A DNA stretch of 64,000 nucleotides from Xanthostigma xanthostigma (lineage: Eukaryota > Arthropoda > Insecta > Raphidioptera > Raphidiidae). The translations under genes were made by a program, and so were the position numbers. The stretch covers positions 62,904,948-62,968,947 of the forward strand of contig OY754464.1 in assembly GCA_963575645.1 (NCBI GenBank). The letters are read 5' to 3'. Shown piece by piece: positions 24,901-31,621 of the stretch. Under the pieces are notes generated by a model that was given only the letters and a program-made list of their open reading frames with translations, was not told where the DNA came from and made no database searches. Each line of letters starts with the position of its first letter. Within the stretch, counting starts at the first letter, position 1.

Positions 24901-27900
24901 TGAAGTGAAAACCAGATGTTTTATAGGAGGTACATGCAAAAAACATCATATATATGTCACCGGGATATTGTCATACCCGTGATATTATAATTTCACTTAG
25001 TGAAATTATAATATCACGACTCTTAGTCAATCGTGATATTGTAATTTCACTAGTGAAATTACAATATCACGGATTTGACAATATCCCGGTGACATATATA
25101 TCGCACGTATGGCTGTTAAAACTAAATATCTGTTCTTTTAACATTTCTACCCGTACTTCCGCCATTTCTACCCGTACTTCCACCATTTCTACCCGTACTT
25201 CCACCACAATAACTATAGCGATATTATAATGTCAGTTGCCGAAAGCGTTGTCCGGAAATCTAATTGACAATGACCTTTAATTGTGAGCAAACGTATTTTA
25301 CGGTGTAAAAAGCATTGTAGAGTGTTAAATCGATCCTGCTCAAAAAATAATAATTGATCGGTCGAAACGATGTTTTTCTTTAACTGTGTACCTACATATG
25401 TATTTAGCATCGCTTTTTGTACAGTTTCCACTTCGAAACAACGTTTTTCTACATATTTTGATCAAAATTTACCTTGGAAAGCTATCTATTTCTAAGTAGA
25501 ACAATAATTTGTTTTTGTGTGAGTACACGGAAAGAAAATTTCATTAAAAATCACCGTTAAATTCATCATAAAAATTATCGTAGTGTACTATAATTCTGGG
25601 ACACTGTTAAGATTAACAATTACTGGAGACTCCTGTGAATTATAGCAAAAACATTCGTTTTTGACGTGATAACGTCTTATAAATTGATGAATCACCAATC
25701 TTATAAATTGATGAAACACCGGCTGCATGCACGAAAAAGTGTAACGTTCCTAACGTTCCGTCTGACCCTGTGCGTGCTTTTCTCGAAAACGGCCCTAACG
25801 ATTTGGATGAAATTTACTGAAAAGAGATTTTGGGGGGCAAAAAATCGTTTTAGCTAGGTCTCATCTCTCGAAAAAATCGTTTTCATACAAATTTTATCAT
25901 TATAAAAATCAATTTTTTGACGTATGAAAATACTTAAATATTGTAAGTAGGTTTTGGAATTTTATATAAACAGTGAAACAATTGTTTTCAAAATATTATG
26001 ACAATTAATCTTTGAGACTTAAAATAAATACGAAAGAAAGAAAGTTAAAAAAAAAACAATTACTTATTATTATAGGTGGTGAGTATTTTAATACATAAAA
26101 TTAACCTAAATTTGAAGCGAAAGATGCAATATCATAGATTCGAATTATTATAATTATTATATGTAGAATTTAGGTTATGTATTACGGAATACGTTATCAC
26201 GTAAAACTATCGTCCGTAAACCGACTTTACAGACAACCAATTTTTTTTTTTTTTGACGTGATAACGTCTTATAAATTGATGAAACACCGGCTGCATGTAC
26301 GAAAAAGTGTCACATTCCGCCTGACCCTGTGCGTGCAAGCGAGAGCGCACTATAAGCGATAGAGAAGCACGATCGGCCCAAGTTTGACAGCTACAAAAAT
26401 TAATTTATTAAAGATCACAAGACACAAACTTCTAATAGACTGCTACAGTTCGCTCGTATATATACTTACAGAGAGTGAAAAATCCACACCACCCGACCGT
26501 CCGTTTATTAAAACTGCGTGTATTTTGAAAACGGTTCATTATATTTAAAAACCGTTTCTACAGTTGGTTGGAACTCTAATTTTACTATTTAAATATGTAA
26601 AAATAAATGTTTGGAAACGTATACGTATAATGTGAAAAATAAAAAAAGTTATTTTTCAACACTTTACGAGTATGGTTCAATGTTTCTTTATGACGTTATC
26701 ACGTAAAACTATCGTCCGTAAACCGACTTTACAGACAACCAATTTTTTTTTGTATGTTTAAAGGAAGCCACGCCCTGGCCTCTTCAAATTTATTTACTAT
26801 ACTAACCAAGTCCAAACAGAGTTTCATTGGATACATCGAGCGTCCATTCCCAATATCCTTGTGAGGCGATAATCGGTCCTTTGACAGTAGTTAGTACGGT
26901 TTCATTCGTATCTTTTCTGAACACATTAATTCCCATCAGGCCTTGATCAACGGTATGCCAATACAACGACTGTTCATCGATTGTTTCTTCAATCTTGTTT
27001 TGTTCGTCGGGATTGTAAAGCTTAATCAATAGTTGCGTTGGCGATACATGATGGAATGAGACGTTTAACGAAGGCAAGCTGTTCGTTTCAAGAGGCGTCA
27101 GTGCCTTTTCTTTGATGTAAGAGTCCGATGTACTATTCCATCTGTACACATACCGAGTCGGTGCGCTGTGATGACAGCTCTCGGACGACAAGTCGTAACA
27201 ACAGTCAAGATCTCGACAGCTGGAATTCAACAAGGAATTTTAACGCGACAATCCTGCTTTTAAGTATTAATATAGTTGCCTGCACATAATAGATACCATG
27301 GCCCTCACAAGGCTAAGGCTGACAGGGCTCTAACCTTAGAACCGAAGATAAGGAAATTAACATAATTTATATCCTAAAGTACCTGGATGCTTGAGCTTTA
27401 CTTGAAAATGCAAATAAATATGTTCAGTGTAGTAATTTTTTGTACCAGAAACATATTTTTCAAAAACTCACTCAAAAGCATTGAAACATTTTTTTGACAA
27501 ATAATTGACATTCATTAAAAATGTTGAATTAACATAAATAGTACATAAAGAATTCTGAAGAGATACATTAGCAATAAGTACATTTGAAGGGGAAAAGGGA
27601 AAAACCAAAAAATTCTATCATCGAAATGAATTTCAATAATTCATTAATTATTCAAATAAAACATTTTATTGTCTACGTGAATATTTTTGATTTGAATAAA
27701 AACACTCAAATCTTTTCTTTTAAGTAAGTAATAATTAATTGATTGAAATAAAAAAAAGCATTGCTTTGTAATTATTCAGAGAATAACGTTTTAATTTCAA
27801 ATGAATTTTTCTTCTCCGCAGTGTTCTGAAGTTATTTTTTTTAACCGACTACCGAAAGGTTTGAGAGAGGAAAGAAACCTTAAAGTGTTTGGGAAGAATC

Positions 27901-30900
27901 TGAAACCAGTTTTAATTGGAAAGTGCTTTTACAATGTGAATGACTTCGTGTAATAATTATTGTTTTGTGTATCTTTGTTCTTCAATGTATACTTTCACGT
28001 AATGGCAATTGCCCGTTTGTAAACAATGCTGCTGAGAGATGTTAATAAATCATATCATATCGTACAGGATGTTGAAAAACGATACCAACAAAGTTATAAA
28101 GATTAAAGAGCACAATATGTATTAAAGAAGATGGTCGATGCACCTTTTATGTTTTATTTTTGTTTCGTTAATGAAAAAAAATATTAAAAAACGCCTATTA
28201 TTTAGATAAAGAGCCTTGAGCTGAAAATTCCCCCATTCAGCACTGCCACAATCATAATTTTGATTATTTCTGCCAATTATTGGTATTTTAATTTGCCAAT
28301 GACCCATCTACTCAGTGTTGATACTTTGAGAATTGATTTTCTCCTAACCCTAAAATGAAAATCCCCTAAAACATAGTTTTCAAAATATTTTCGCTTAAAT
28401 TTTTAAAATTGAATGTTATAAATAATAATAAATTATTTTTAAAATGTGTATAAACTAAAAATTAAATTCTTAAACTTCTGCTGTCGGTAAAACAGGGTTA
28501 GTATTTAGAACAGCTGACGTAGGAGCGCTTGTGCAGTATTTTTAAATTGGTATTTTTTAATATTTTAATTAGGGTCATGTAAAAATATTTTACCCTAAAA
28601 ACTACTCTAAAAAAATATATATCCTAAAAATTTCCCTGAATAGAAAAGATTCCCCTAAATTGTACAAACAAAATTTTGGTAGGTGGTTTGACGTATTATA
28701 AGGAAGACCCCTACTTCCTTACAATACGTCAAACCACCTACCAAAATTTCGTTTCGATCCACTCAGCCGTTTGACCTGTACCGGGTTCACAGAAAAAATA
28801 GAAATTATACAAAAATATATTTTTTGGATTCGGAGGATTTTAAAACGAAAAATAATGTAAATTTTGAAAAGTGAGATTTTACTTATTCCTCACTCGTGGA
28901 GTTGAAATTGTAAAACGAAAATCTGATATAAATCTGCCACTTGATTCTATTTAAATACATTTTATAATAATAAGTAGGCTTAATCCAAACTTGAAACTTT
29001 TATACAAAGTTTTAATTAAAATTATTGTTTATTTTTTAATTAAAATATTGCCGATGTCTATCTACATTCAACTTCTTTGAATTTCCTTTACGCAGAACAA
29101 GAAAATAACCATTTTTCATTACTACTAAAGACCATTTACGTAATCTCAATTTTAAATACAAGCTGTAACAAAATGTTGTAAAATGAATTTAAAAAAAAAA
29201 ACGACTTAGTGCGACTCGGACTTGCGCACTGAGGGTTCCGTTCAAACGATGTAAATAGTTCGTCCATCACGGGAGTCGATTCTCGAAGATTTTTCCTGCT
29301 TTGCCGTTGAAAAATTGTTGTCCTCATTTATCGACATATTAAGTAGGTCGCGGTCAGTTTACAAACTGCAAATAAGTTTATAATCGCAACGTGGTGATAG
29401 TGTTTATTAACGGACTTTTACTTTACTTAGCGGTCGTACCGTGCTGTATGCGAGAGTTCTCATTATTTTATTTTAATTAATGTTCGAGTATACTGCTGTA
29501 TAAACGCACTGTTAGCGGATGCTTGTTTTGTATTAGAACTGTTACTTTGTACGTGCGTAGCACGTTGTTGCGGTTTGTGTATGTATAGTAAAGAGTGTAT
29601 TGTGTATAAAAATTGACACCGTTACAGCTAAGTTTATGATATAACTACACATTTACGGTTTTCAGATTTTCTCTTTACTTGTGCTATAAGACATTGCTCC
29701 TCGCTAAATTTTATGGTTCTAGGTCAACGGGAAGTACCCTATAGGTTTTGATTCCTTTGCAATTGTCAAAATATGCGGCATAAACGGCCGTATCTTTTGA
29801 TTGCGTTGACTTAGAAGTTTGATTTTTTTCATCGCTCCAAGGGATGGCCAACTTAATTTTTTGATATTAATTTCAACTTGATACCTCCACAAGTTTCTGA
29901 AAAAAAGGGTCTTGACAGACAGACAGACAGACAACGAAGTGATCCTGTAAGGATTCCTTTTTTTTCGTTTGAAGTAAGTAACCCGTAAGCATAAGCGGTT
30001 ACTGGCAATATTATACCTAATAATAATTATTATTTAGAAGAGTTTAGTTACAGTTAGTAATTATTATTATATTACAGAGTAGCGGTGACATTGTTTGAAA
30101 AAATAAGTAATTTTTCTATGTTGATAGCGTTGTAACAATGGGTGTTTCTTAACAATTATAGCAAACAGTAGCTACTCTGTAAAATAATAATAATAATTCG
30201 GCAACTTTCAGCTACAAAACCTGATCTAGTTCTTCTTGATAAAACCACACGAAATATGTATGTCATCGAGTTCTCAGCTTCCGTTGAAACGACTATAATC
30301 GCGAAAGAGACTAAGATGCGGACAAAGTATCAAGATCTTCTTTTGGAGTATTCTGTTTAATTAATTGTTCTCATAATTAGTGTTTCTGGAGGAGCCATGT
30401 CGTCACTGTCAGCAAATATAAAAGCTTTTCCGTCATAGTCTTGTAACATTATAATCAGTTAGCAGAATAATCTACAGTACCGAATTTTAATCTGCTGCAT
30501 TAAAATATCGGACAGAATTATACTAGCGTGTCACTAAAATTAAATAACCACTCCTGTTTTTCATTACAGAACTAGTGCGGAATGGGTTATTTAACATGCA
30601 AGTATACTGTATATGTAAAGCAAACCGAGCAGTGTAGCGTAGTCATGAGAGGTCTAGACTCGAATTCGGGAGGTACTGGGTTCGAATCCTGTATCGGCCA
30701 TCTTGTTGAGGTTTTCCATGGTTTATCCCTCAATAATTCCAGGTAAAAATCGAGATGGTTTCTTATTCAAGGCCATGGTCTATTACCTGTCAAACTCCTA
30801 TGCTTAAAATTTGCTTATCTTATCCTAATGTTCCAAAATTCCTTCGTTCGCCCATTGCTATTAATTCGTTGAAGTGGACAAAATGTAGAAAATAACGTGA

Positions 30901-31052
30901 AGGGTGATAGACGACAAATAGTAATGGTGCGAATGGCGTCTGTTATGGCATAAAGTCGAGAAACGGACGTTGTCGCATTATTATTATTAATTATTATTAT
31001 CATTATCATCATCATCATCATCATTACCATCATCATCATCATCATCATTACT

Positions 31053-31083
<31 letters not shown>

Positions 31084-31512
31084 CCATCATCATCATGATC
31101 ATTATTATTATTATTGTTATTGTTATTTATTATTATTAATATTATTATTATTGTTATTATTATTACATTTATGTAAAGCAGCTGTTTTATAAAGGGCAGT
31201 GCAAAAAATTTAAAAATATGTAAAAAGCATACTCTCGGCTTAGAACAAAAAAAACGAACAAATTTACCGATTCAATTAAAAGACTGCATATCAAGTTTGC
31301 TCACCTTTTCTCACTAATGTTGGGTCGGCCGCATCCTATTTTATATTCCTGTTTTAACAAACAGGTGTAATGAGTGCGGCCATCTAGGGACGTCGCCCTG
31401 TCGGAATAAACAAACAACACCACTAATATGGGCGCTATTACCGCCGTCATGCATAATGTAAACGTCAATTGATTCCAGCGATTTAACAAAATTCGATCAA
31501 TTAGACGTACCC
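6553..31512 (-). CDS. Membrane-anchored GH31 family protein, predicted catalytically dead (nine exons)
   Basis: Nine minus-strand exons join in one open frame of about 882 codons: 31305-31512, 26807-27219, 22759-23074, 21502-21736, 17523-17816, 14347-14720, 10545-10742, 8888-9137 and 6553-6912. All introns are GT-AG and phases fit at every junction. Order: signal-anchor helix (about residues 16-37), six-cysteine trefoil (51-85), mutarotase-like N domain (about 86-290), barrel from [10 protein letters not shown] (about 303) to about 690, C-terminal beta domains. About 15 Asn-x-Ser/Thr sequons and the anchor indicate a lumenal or cell-surface protein. GH31 enzymes cleave alpha-glucosides. Here the nucleophile motif GLWIDMNE is GLVLTDTW, the acid/base Asp is Thr566, the Arg of VISRSTF is Ala550, the His of RNHN is Ser628, and the D-x-QW-x-D-x-DYM strand is missing. 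Function is unknown: a carbohydrate-binding, receptor or chaperone-like role is only inference. The first coding exon with the Met start is not identified. Confidence 0.88.
7240..7435. repeat. Dispersed repeat fragment, also at 57840-58400
   Basis: The blocks gcgttagcaacggttgagcc, gagcacgtttagcacgag and gcgagagcaacggcagcgcc, then ctacggatcatgtgtaggcg, occur in reverse complement and the same overall order within 57880-58395. The fragment ends where the inverted-repeat element at 7436 begins. Confidence 0.6.
7436..8844. mobile_element. 1.4-kb long-inverted-repeat element in GH31 intron 8
   Basis: The arms (left from tatggaatttggttctcg, right to cgagaaccaaatcccataag plus gtttgtgcggggtccttt) match for several hundred bases. 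Examples are the taggctatgcgcccat block and the catctggggaacctcctgca / ctccagatgctgttcag pair. A shorter relative is at 20754-21470. It has no credible ORF, and its right end lies 43 bases from the donor of exon 8888-9137. Confidence 0.75.
8888..9137 (-). CDS. GH31-like gene exon: proximal C-terminal beta domain
   Basis: Acceptor attgtatag|GTATGAG, donor CACAAT|gtgagt. It encodes [23 protein letters not shown] (family pattern Q-F-x-x-G-x-x-L-L-V-x-P), [12 protein letters not shown] (Y-L-P-x-G-x-W-Y-D) and [11 protein letters not shown] (R-x-G-x-I-I-P). The fold is clearly retained here. Confidence 0.93.
9138..10544. other. GH31 intron 7
   Basis: AT-rich. It holds a half-copy of the snapback element at 9558-9703 and nothing else I recognise. 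Confidence 0.6.
9558..9703. mobile_element. Half copy of snapback element (35765 family)
   Basis: The right half only: tagatcagttctgaataagc, ccaaatccggaccgaaacga, then gaaaaattggtcgatatttt and ttatttattgaag. It keeps the GAAAC word but has CTGAATA in place of CTGAAGA. Confidence 0.7.
10545..10742 (-). CDS. GH31-like gene exon: barrel end
   Basis: Acceptor ctttttcag|ATGGTAC. I chose the donor GTTTG|gtacgt over the alternative gtgttt three bases on, because only it keeps the frame into the next exon (Trp680-Tyr-Glu-Phe-Pro). It encodes LVRVSSV where active enzymes have M-R-N-H-N (His becomes Ser628), then [19 protein letters not shown], the well conserved R-Y-x-L-x-P-Y-L-Y-T helix. Confidence 0.9.
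10862..11380. mobile_element. Palindromic element in GH31 intron 6 with hammerhead-like core
   Basis: Two arms of about 250 bases are inverted copies. Left: ggatacaaggctaaatataa, ttattcactagaacattatt, gtcaacgtttcggcagaatt. The right arm is the complement, ending agccttgtatcc. Read on the minus strand, the left arm gives cctgaagacgac, aagaaattctgcc, gaaacgttgac, a CTGANGA...GAAAC arrangement like hammerhead ribozymes in Penelope-like retroelements. The U of the CUGAUGA core is A here. No ORF. Confidence 0.7.
11446..11560. repeat. Dispersed repeat, copy 1 of 3 (gaacacaagagtgaagttgc)
   Basis: Shares gaacacaagagtgaagttgc, cgtttctctccatgtaggca and the following cttttctatcatgaagctgc block with 52425-52540 and 52917-53035. 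Nature unknown. Confidence 0.65.
11896..13861. mobile_element. 1.97-kb TIR transposon with ~370-bp arms and small ORF
   Basis: Left tip tagtccggtcaaaatagac and right tip gtttattttgaccggacta are inverted. Matching arms continue through the ttttttgcacttttctcgta block and a gtttattgttgaaag unit (left 12228-12254, right 13483-13508). The word attgttgaaaggnactaagt recurs at 12232, 12381 and 13291, a candidate transposase-binding repeat. A TA lies at each tip. A 42-codon acidic/basic ORF is at 12553-12681. The middle (about 12870-13140) contains a different repeat related to 16920-17210. Confidence 0.8.
12553..12681 (+). CDS. Short ORF in TIR transposon, N-terminal-like part of an insect transposon protein
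   Basis: 42 residues from an ATG: acidic [20 protein letters not shown], then a basic [15 protein letters not shown] tail and a stop. An acidic start, a basic run and a Gly-x-x-Tyr-x-x-x-x-Gly-x-x-V block resemble the N-terminal regions of a large group of unnamed insect transposon-encoded proteins (from memory, not searched). No catalytic part is present, so this is a deleted copy or a first-exon remnant. Confidence 0.4.
   Translation: MESDSDKNEEETVIKKRKKGVRQNRIAGLGYKNYRGAEVNKK
13862..14346. other. Part of GH31 intron 6, nothing recognised
   Basis: Between the TIR transposon and the donor side of exon 14347-14720. AT-rich, no motif. Confidence 0.5.
14347..14720 (-). CDS. GH31-like gene exon: acid/base region, mutated
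   Basis: Acceptor tttttatag|GAATTA, donor ATCAG|gtgtat. [10 protein letters not shown] replaces F-V-I-S-R-S-T-F-A-G (transition-state Arg becomes Ala550). [10 protein letters not shown] replaces H-W-T-G-D-V-x-S-S-W (acid/base Asp becomes Thr566). The scaffold around these is kept: [14 protein letters not shown] and ELCIR match N-L-x-G-x-P-x-V-G-A-D-V-C-G and E-L-C-x-R. Confidence 0.92.
14876..15040. mobile_element. MITE with ~65-bp inverted repeats, copy 1 of 3
   Basis: Arms taaggttcgttccaagcagc / gctgcttagaacgaactta enclose cggttccgaaaccgtcaccc and cgcatgcgcagtaggtaaaa with their complements. The same core occurs at 36570-36709 and 36893-37012. No coding capacity. It lies in GH31 intron 5. 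Confidence 0.85.
15041..15767. other. Part of GH31 intron 5, nothing recognised
   Basis: AT-rich; short frames without family signature. Confidence 0.5.
15768..17415. repeat. Dispersed repeat split by a nested transposon
   Basis: The left part (15768-15877: aagaccgcgcac, caagcataaacctacacgac, ctgttcgtgaaggtaccc) and right part (17228-17415: gtcggtcgcctatcatttct, gctgtgctggaccgatctag, attacgaaatctgcac) are contiguous in the copy at 62634-62935. The 1.35 kb between them is therefore an insertion. Confidence 0.75.
15878..17227. mobile_element. 1.35-kb TIR element nested in dispersed repeat
   Basis: Tips tagtcgaggtc / gacctcgacta are inverted. Inner blocks also mirror: gatggtgagggtcccacaat with ctgtgagacccttaccatcg, and ttggccaaaaaccatctcc with ggcggtttttggccaattt. 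The empty site is visible by comparison with 62634-62935. The inverted blocks also resemble 12870-13140. Confidence 0.8.
17523..17816 (-). CDS. GH31-like gene exon: nucleophile strand, mutated
   Basis: Acceptor gtttaacag|GTAGAA and donor ACAAAG|gtcagt, both phase 0, exactly 98 codons. It encodes [35 protein letters not shown], then [12 protein letters not shown] where GH31 enzymes have GLWIDMNEPSNF. The nucleophile Asp aligns with Thr464, with an Asp one residue later, and the Trp and Asn-Glu are lost. Confidence 0.9.
17885..18540. repeat. Dispersed 650-bp repeat, copy B
   Basis: Matches 424-1080 along its whole length with scattered substitutions and small indels. It starts 69 bases upstream of the acceptor side of exon 17523-17816, in GH31 intron 4. 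Confidence 0.75.
18541..19029. other. Part of GH31 intron 4, nothing recognised
   Basis: AT-rich spacer with an A-tract near 18795. Confidence 0.5.
19030..19616. mobile_element. ~590-bp inverted-repeat element
   Basis: Left gggatagcttccggttcctc, catgtatcttcgaatagg... and right cctattcgaagatacgtaca, gaggaccggaagttatccc are inverted, with arms of about 180 bases (through tcaaaatcgtttcacgttcg / cgaacacgaaacgatttta). The centre mirrors less clearly. No ORF. Confidence 0.8.
19617..20753. other. Part of GH31 intron 4, nothing firmly recognised
   Basis: AT-rich. The word gaagaacgggtcgatatggtagaagtacgg near 20200 is related to the 21-bp minisatellite at 25144-25206, on the opposite strand. Confidence 0.4.
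20754..21470. mobile_element. Shorter relative of the 7436-8844 element
   Basis: Tips aaagggccccggacaagccc and ggtttgtgcgaggtccttt are inverted, followed by ctatgggatttggttctcgg. The interior shares tagctacagacatgtttagc, gtgacaccttccaacattac and taggctatgcgcccat with 7436-8844. It is interrupted by a snapback element (20866-21068). Its right end lies 30 bases from the donor of exon 21502-21736. Confidence 0.75.
20866..21068. mobile_element. Snapback element nested in 20754-21470
   Basis: Same family as 35765-36030 (aataaaattatcgaccaatt, ttctgaagaaggtccaaatc, ttggtcgataattttattt). The host sequence aatagattttta appears on both sides, consistent with a target duplication of about 12 bases. That is long for a cut-and-paste transposon. 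Confidence 0.75.
21502..21736 (-). CDS. GH31-like gene exon: degenerate barrel strands 2-3
   Basis: Acceptor ttttttcag|AGATTC, donor CCAACA|gtgagt. In active GH31 enzymes this part holds the substrate-binding D-x-QW-x-D-x-DYM strand and the V-D-P-x-I-S strand. Here the first is replaced by a Lys/Glu-rich stretch ([16 protein letters not shown] and on) and the second by MSIPPT, with Pro389 where the Asp should be. The flanking [11 protein letters not shown] aligns well with the family's L-x-x-GGRR-Y-M, so the exon is correctly placed. Confidence 0.85.
22103..22669. mobile_element. Pogo/Tigger-like element with TA target duplication
   Basis: Tips cagtagaatccggatag and ctatccggattatactg are inverted and flanked by TA on both sides, as in Tc1/mariner/pogo elements. 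Subterminal words gtcgtactaaccggacgacg, gtcgttctaaccggacga and gaagtcgtactaaacgg repeat near the ends, probable transposase-binding sites. It carries a transposase helix-turn-helix relic (22186-22323, minus). It lies in GH31 intron 3. Confidence 0.85.
22186..22323 (-). pseudogene. Pogo-type transposase N-terminal helix-turn-helix relic
   Basis: The minus frame reads [20 protein letters not shown], then [20 protein letters not shown]. This is the Pipsqueak/CENP-B-type helix-turn-helix of pogo transposases (S-x-E-E-K-x-x-I-I-x-x-x-x-x-G-E-S-x-x-x-x-A-K-E-L-G-V-S-x-S-T-I). The catalytic DDE part is deleted and no start codon is evident. It supports the family call made from the element's tips. 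Confidence 0.82.
22759..23074 (-). CDS. GH31-like gene exon: end of N domain into barrel
   Basis: Acceptor aaattcacag|GCAGATT, donor TGTAG|gtaaat. It encodes [14 protein letters not shown], the [16 protein letters not shown] strand pair, [16 protein letters not shown] and [10 protein letters not shown]. The last is the canonical GH31 start of the barrel (P-Y-W-x-L-G-F-H-x-C-R). The next canonical residues W-G-Y are Asp-Ser-Asn, read across the intron. Confidence 0.92.
23229..23288 (+). other. 60-nt hairpin with 21-bp stem
   Basis: Arm ttcttggtttccgggtttgt(a) pairs with the 23268-23288 arm over 21 positions, loop 18 nt. The only imperfection is a G-U wobble if transcribed from the plus strand, which is antisense to the GH31 gene. 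Size and shape are precursor-microRNA-like, but the almost perfect stem also fits a short palindromic repeat. It lies 155 bases upstream of exon 22759-23074. Confidence 0.5.
23289..24162. other. Part of GH31 intron 2, short local repeats only
   Basis: Near 23483-23590 the words gctgaacaacgtc and gccatctgacggctt are each present twice. Nothing else recognised. Confidence 0.4.
24163..24853. mobile_element. MITE family acgtgataacgt, copy A
   Basis: One end reads ttttgacgtgataacgtctt then aaacaccggctgcatg and ccgcctgaccctgtgcgtgc. The other reads acgttatcacgtaaaactat then cgtccgtaaaccgactttac and agacaaccaat. The same ordered blocks define copies at 25655-26243, 26254-26748 and (reversed, compact) 49658-49878. 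ACGTGATAACGT is near both ends in inverted orientation. Confidence 0.75.
24948..25101. repeat. 154-bp triple palindrome (outer stem enclosing two hairpins)
   Basis: A perfect 26-bp outer stem (24948-24973 with 25076-25101; core gtcaccgggatattgtca) encloses two hairpins. Each has a perfect 19-bp stem: 24978-25018 with a 3-nt loop and 25032-25071 with a 2-nt loop. The hairpin stems, cgtgatattRtaatttcac, differ from each other at one position. A single strand would form a three-way junction. It lies in GH31 intron 2 between MITE copies A and B. No target duplication is obvious. Confidence 0.9.
25144..25206. repeat. 21-bp minisatellite, three units
   Basis: Units of atttctacccgtacttccrc repeat about three times at 21-base spacing. 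A diverged pair in reverse orientation lies near 20200-20240. Confidence 0.8.
25655..26243. mobile_element. MITE family acgtgataacgt, copy B
   Basis: Same end blocks as copy A: ttttgacgtgataacgtctt at the left and acgttatcacgtaaaactat plus cgtccgtaaaccgactttac at the right, with a different AT-rich interior. It is followed at once by copy C in the same orientation. Confidence 0.75.
26254..26748. mobile_element. MITE family acgtgataacgt, copy C
   Basis: Tandem to copy B, separated only by a T-tract. The interior has ccgcctgaccctgtgcgtgc and gagcgcactataagcgatag. The right end, cgactttacagacaaccaat, lies 58 bases before the donor side of exon 26807-27219. Confidence 0.75.
26807..27219 (-). CDS. 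GH31-like gene exon: second half of trefoil and N-terminal beta domain
   Basis: Acceptor gaattccag|CTGTCG and donor GGACTTG|gttagt. It completes the trefoil with [15 protein letters not shown] (Cys71, 76, 77, 85), giving the six cysteines of a P-type domain. Then come a linker and the mutarotase-like N domain, with the GH31-typical blocks [16 protein letters not shown] and [18 protein letters not shown]. The phase-2/1 join with the previous exon makes Ser70. Confidence 0.9.
27220..28670. other. Part of GH31 intron 1, nothing recognised
   Basis: AT-rich intron sequence without a recognised repeat or gene. Confidence 0.5.
28671..28749 (-). other. 79-nt hairpin with 36-bp stem in GH31 intron 1
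   Basis: Arms 28671-28706 and 28714-28749 (aaattttggtaggtggtttg and on) pair over 36 positions around a 7-nt loop. The one imperfect position is a G-U wobble only if read in the minus (GH31 sense) direction. The 3' flank (28755-28925) resembles the right end of the 424/17885 repeat family, so this may be a fold-over copy of that repeat rather than a small-RNA gene. Confidence 0.55.
29190..29950. repeat. Dispersed insect repeat with gttccgt motif, copy 1
   Basis: Begins aaaaacgacttagtgcgact, cggacttgcgcactgagggt, tccgt, a motif common in insect repeats. It ends with ctctttacttgtgctataag, ggtcaacgggaagtacccta, cttgacagacagacagacag and aggattcctttttttcg. The 3' third matches 63890-64000 closely. 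It is non-coding and its class is undetermined. Confidence 0.7.
30635..30835 (+). mobile_element. tRNA-derived SINE
   Basis: A degenerate A box (tgtagcgtagtcatgagagg) is followed 33 bases later by a good B box (gggttcgaatcctg), then a body gaggttttccatggtttatc, ccaggtaaaaatcgagatgg, aaggccatggtctattacct. The 'ttttccatggttt...ggcatggt' body is typical of insect tRNA-derived SINEs. It lies in GH31 intron 1, antisense to the gene. Confidence 0.75.
30976..31170. repeat. Compound (ATT/ATC)n microsatellite
   Basis: About 195 bases of att, atc and a few acc trinucleotides, 135 bases 3' of the donor side of exon 31305-31512. The Met/Ile-rich frame across it is an artefact. Confidence 0.95.
31305..31512 (-). 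CDS. GH31-like gene, most upstream identified exon: membrane anchor and first half of trefoil
   Basis: Acceptor tttttttcag then GGGTACG; donor AAAAG|gtgagc (phase 2). It encodes a short basic N side (R-L-I-D-R...N-R-W), a hydrophobic helix [20 protein letters not shown], and the first trefoil half (Cys51, Cys61, CGRPNIS). No in-frame ATG precedes the helix, so either an upstream exon supplies the start or translation begins at the Met inside the helix (Met22). An upstream exon is more likely because the acceptor is good and the frame stays open to it. Confidence 0.75.
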
Positions 31513-31621
31513 CTGAAAAAAAAAATGTTTAAAAGCATTTAAAAAAATGTAAGTCACCTACGTTTGATGCATGGAATGTTTTCGTTAAACAGCAGCATTT
31601 TTTCGCGAATTCTGATCGTAA

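Noticed and set aside
24948..25101. Integrated virus terminal repeat
   Set aside because: The T-shaped fold only resembles such ends in layout; no viral gene is found next to it, so I report it as a palindrome of unknown class.
30815..31102. Met/Ile-rich minus-strand open frame
   Set aside because: It is the translation of the ATC/ATT microsatellite and has no protein evidence.
17493..31512. GH31 locus as a decayed pseudogene
   Set aside because: All eight introns have GT-AG ends with consistent phases and the 882-codon frame has no stop, so loss of catalytic residues is better explained by a pseudoenzyme.
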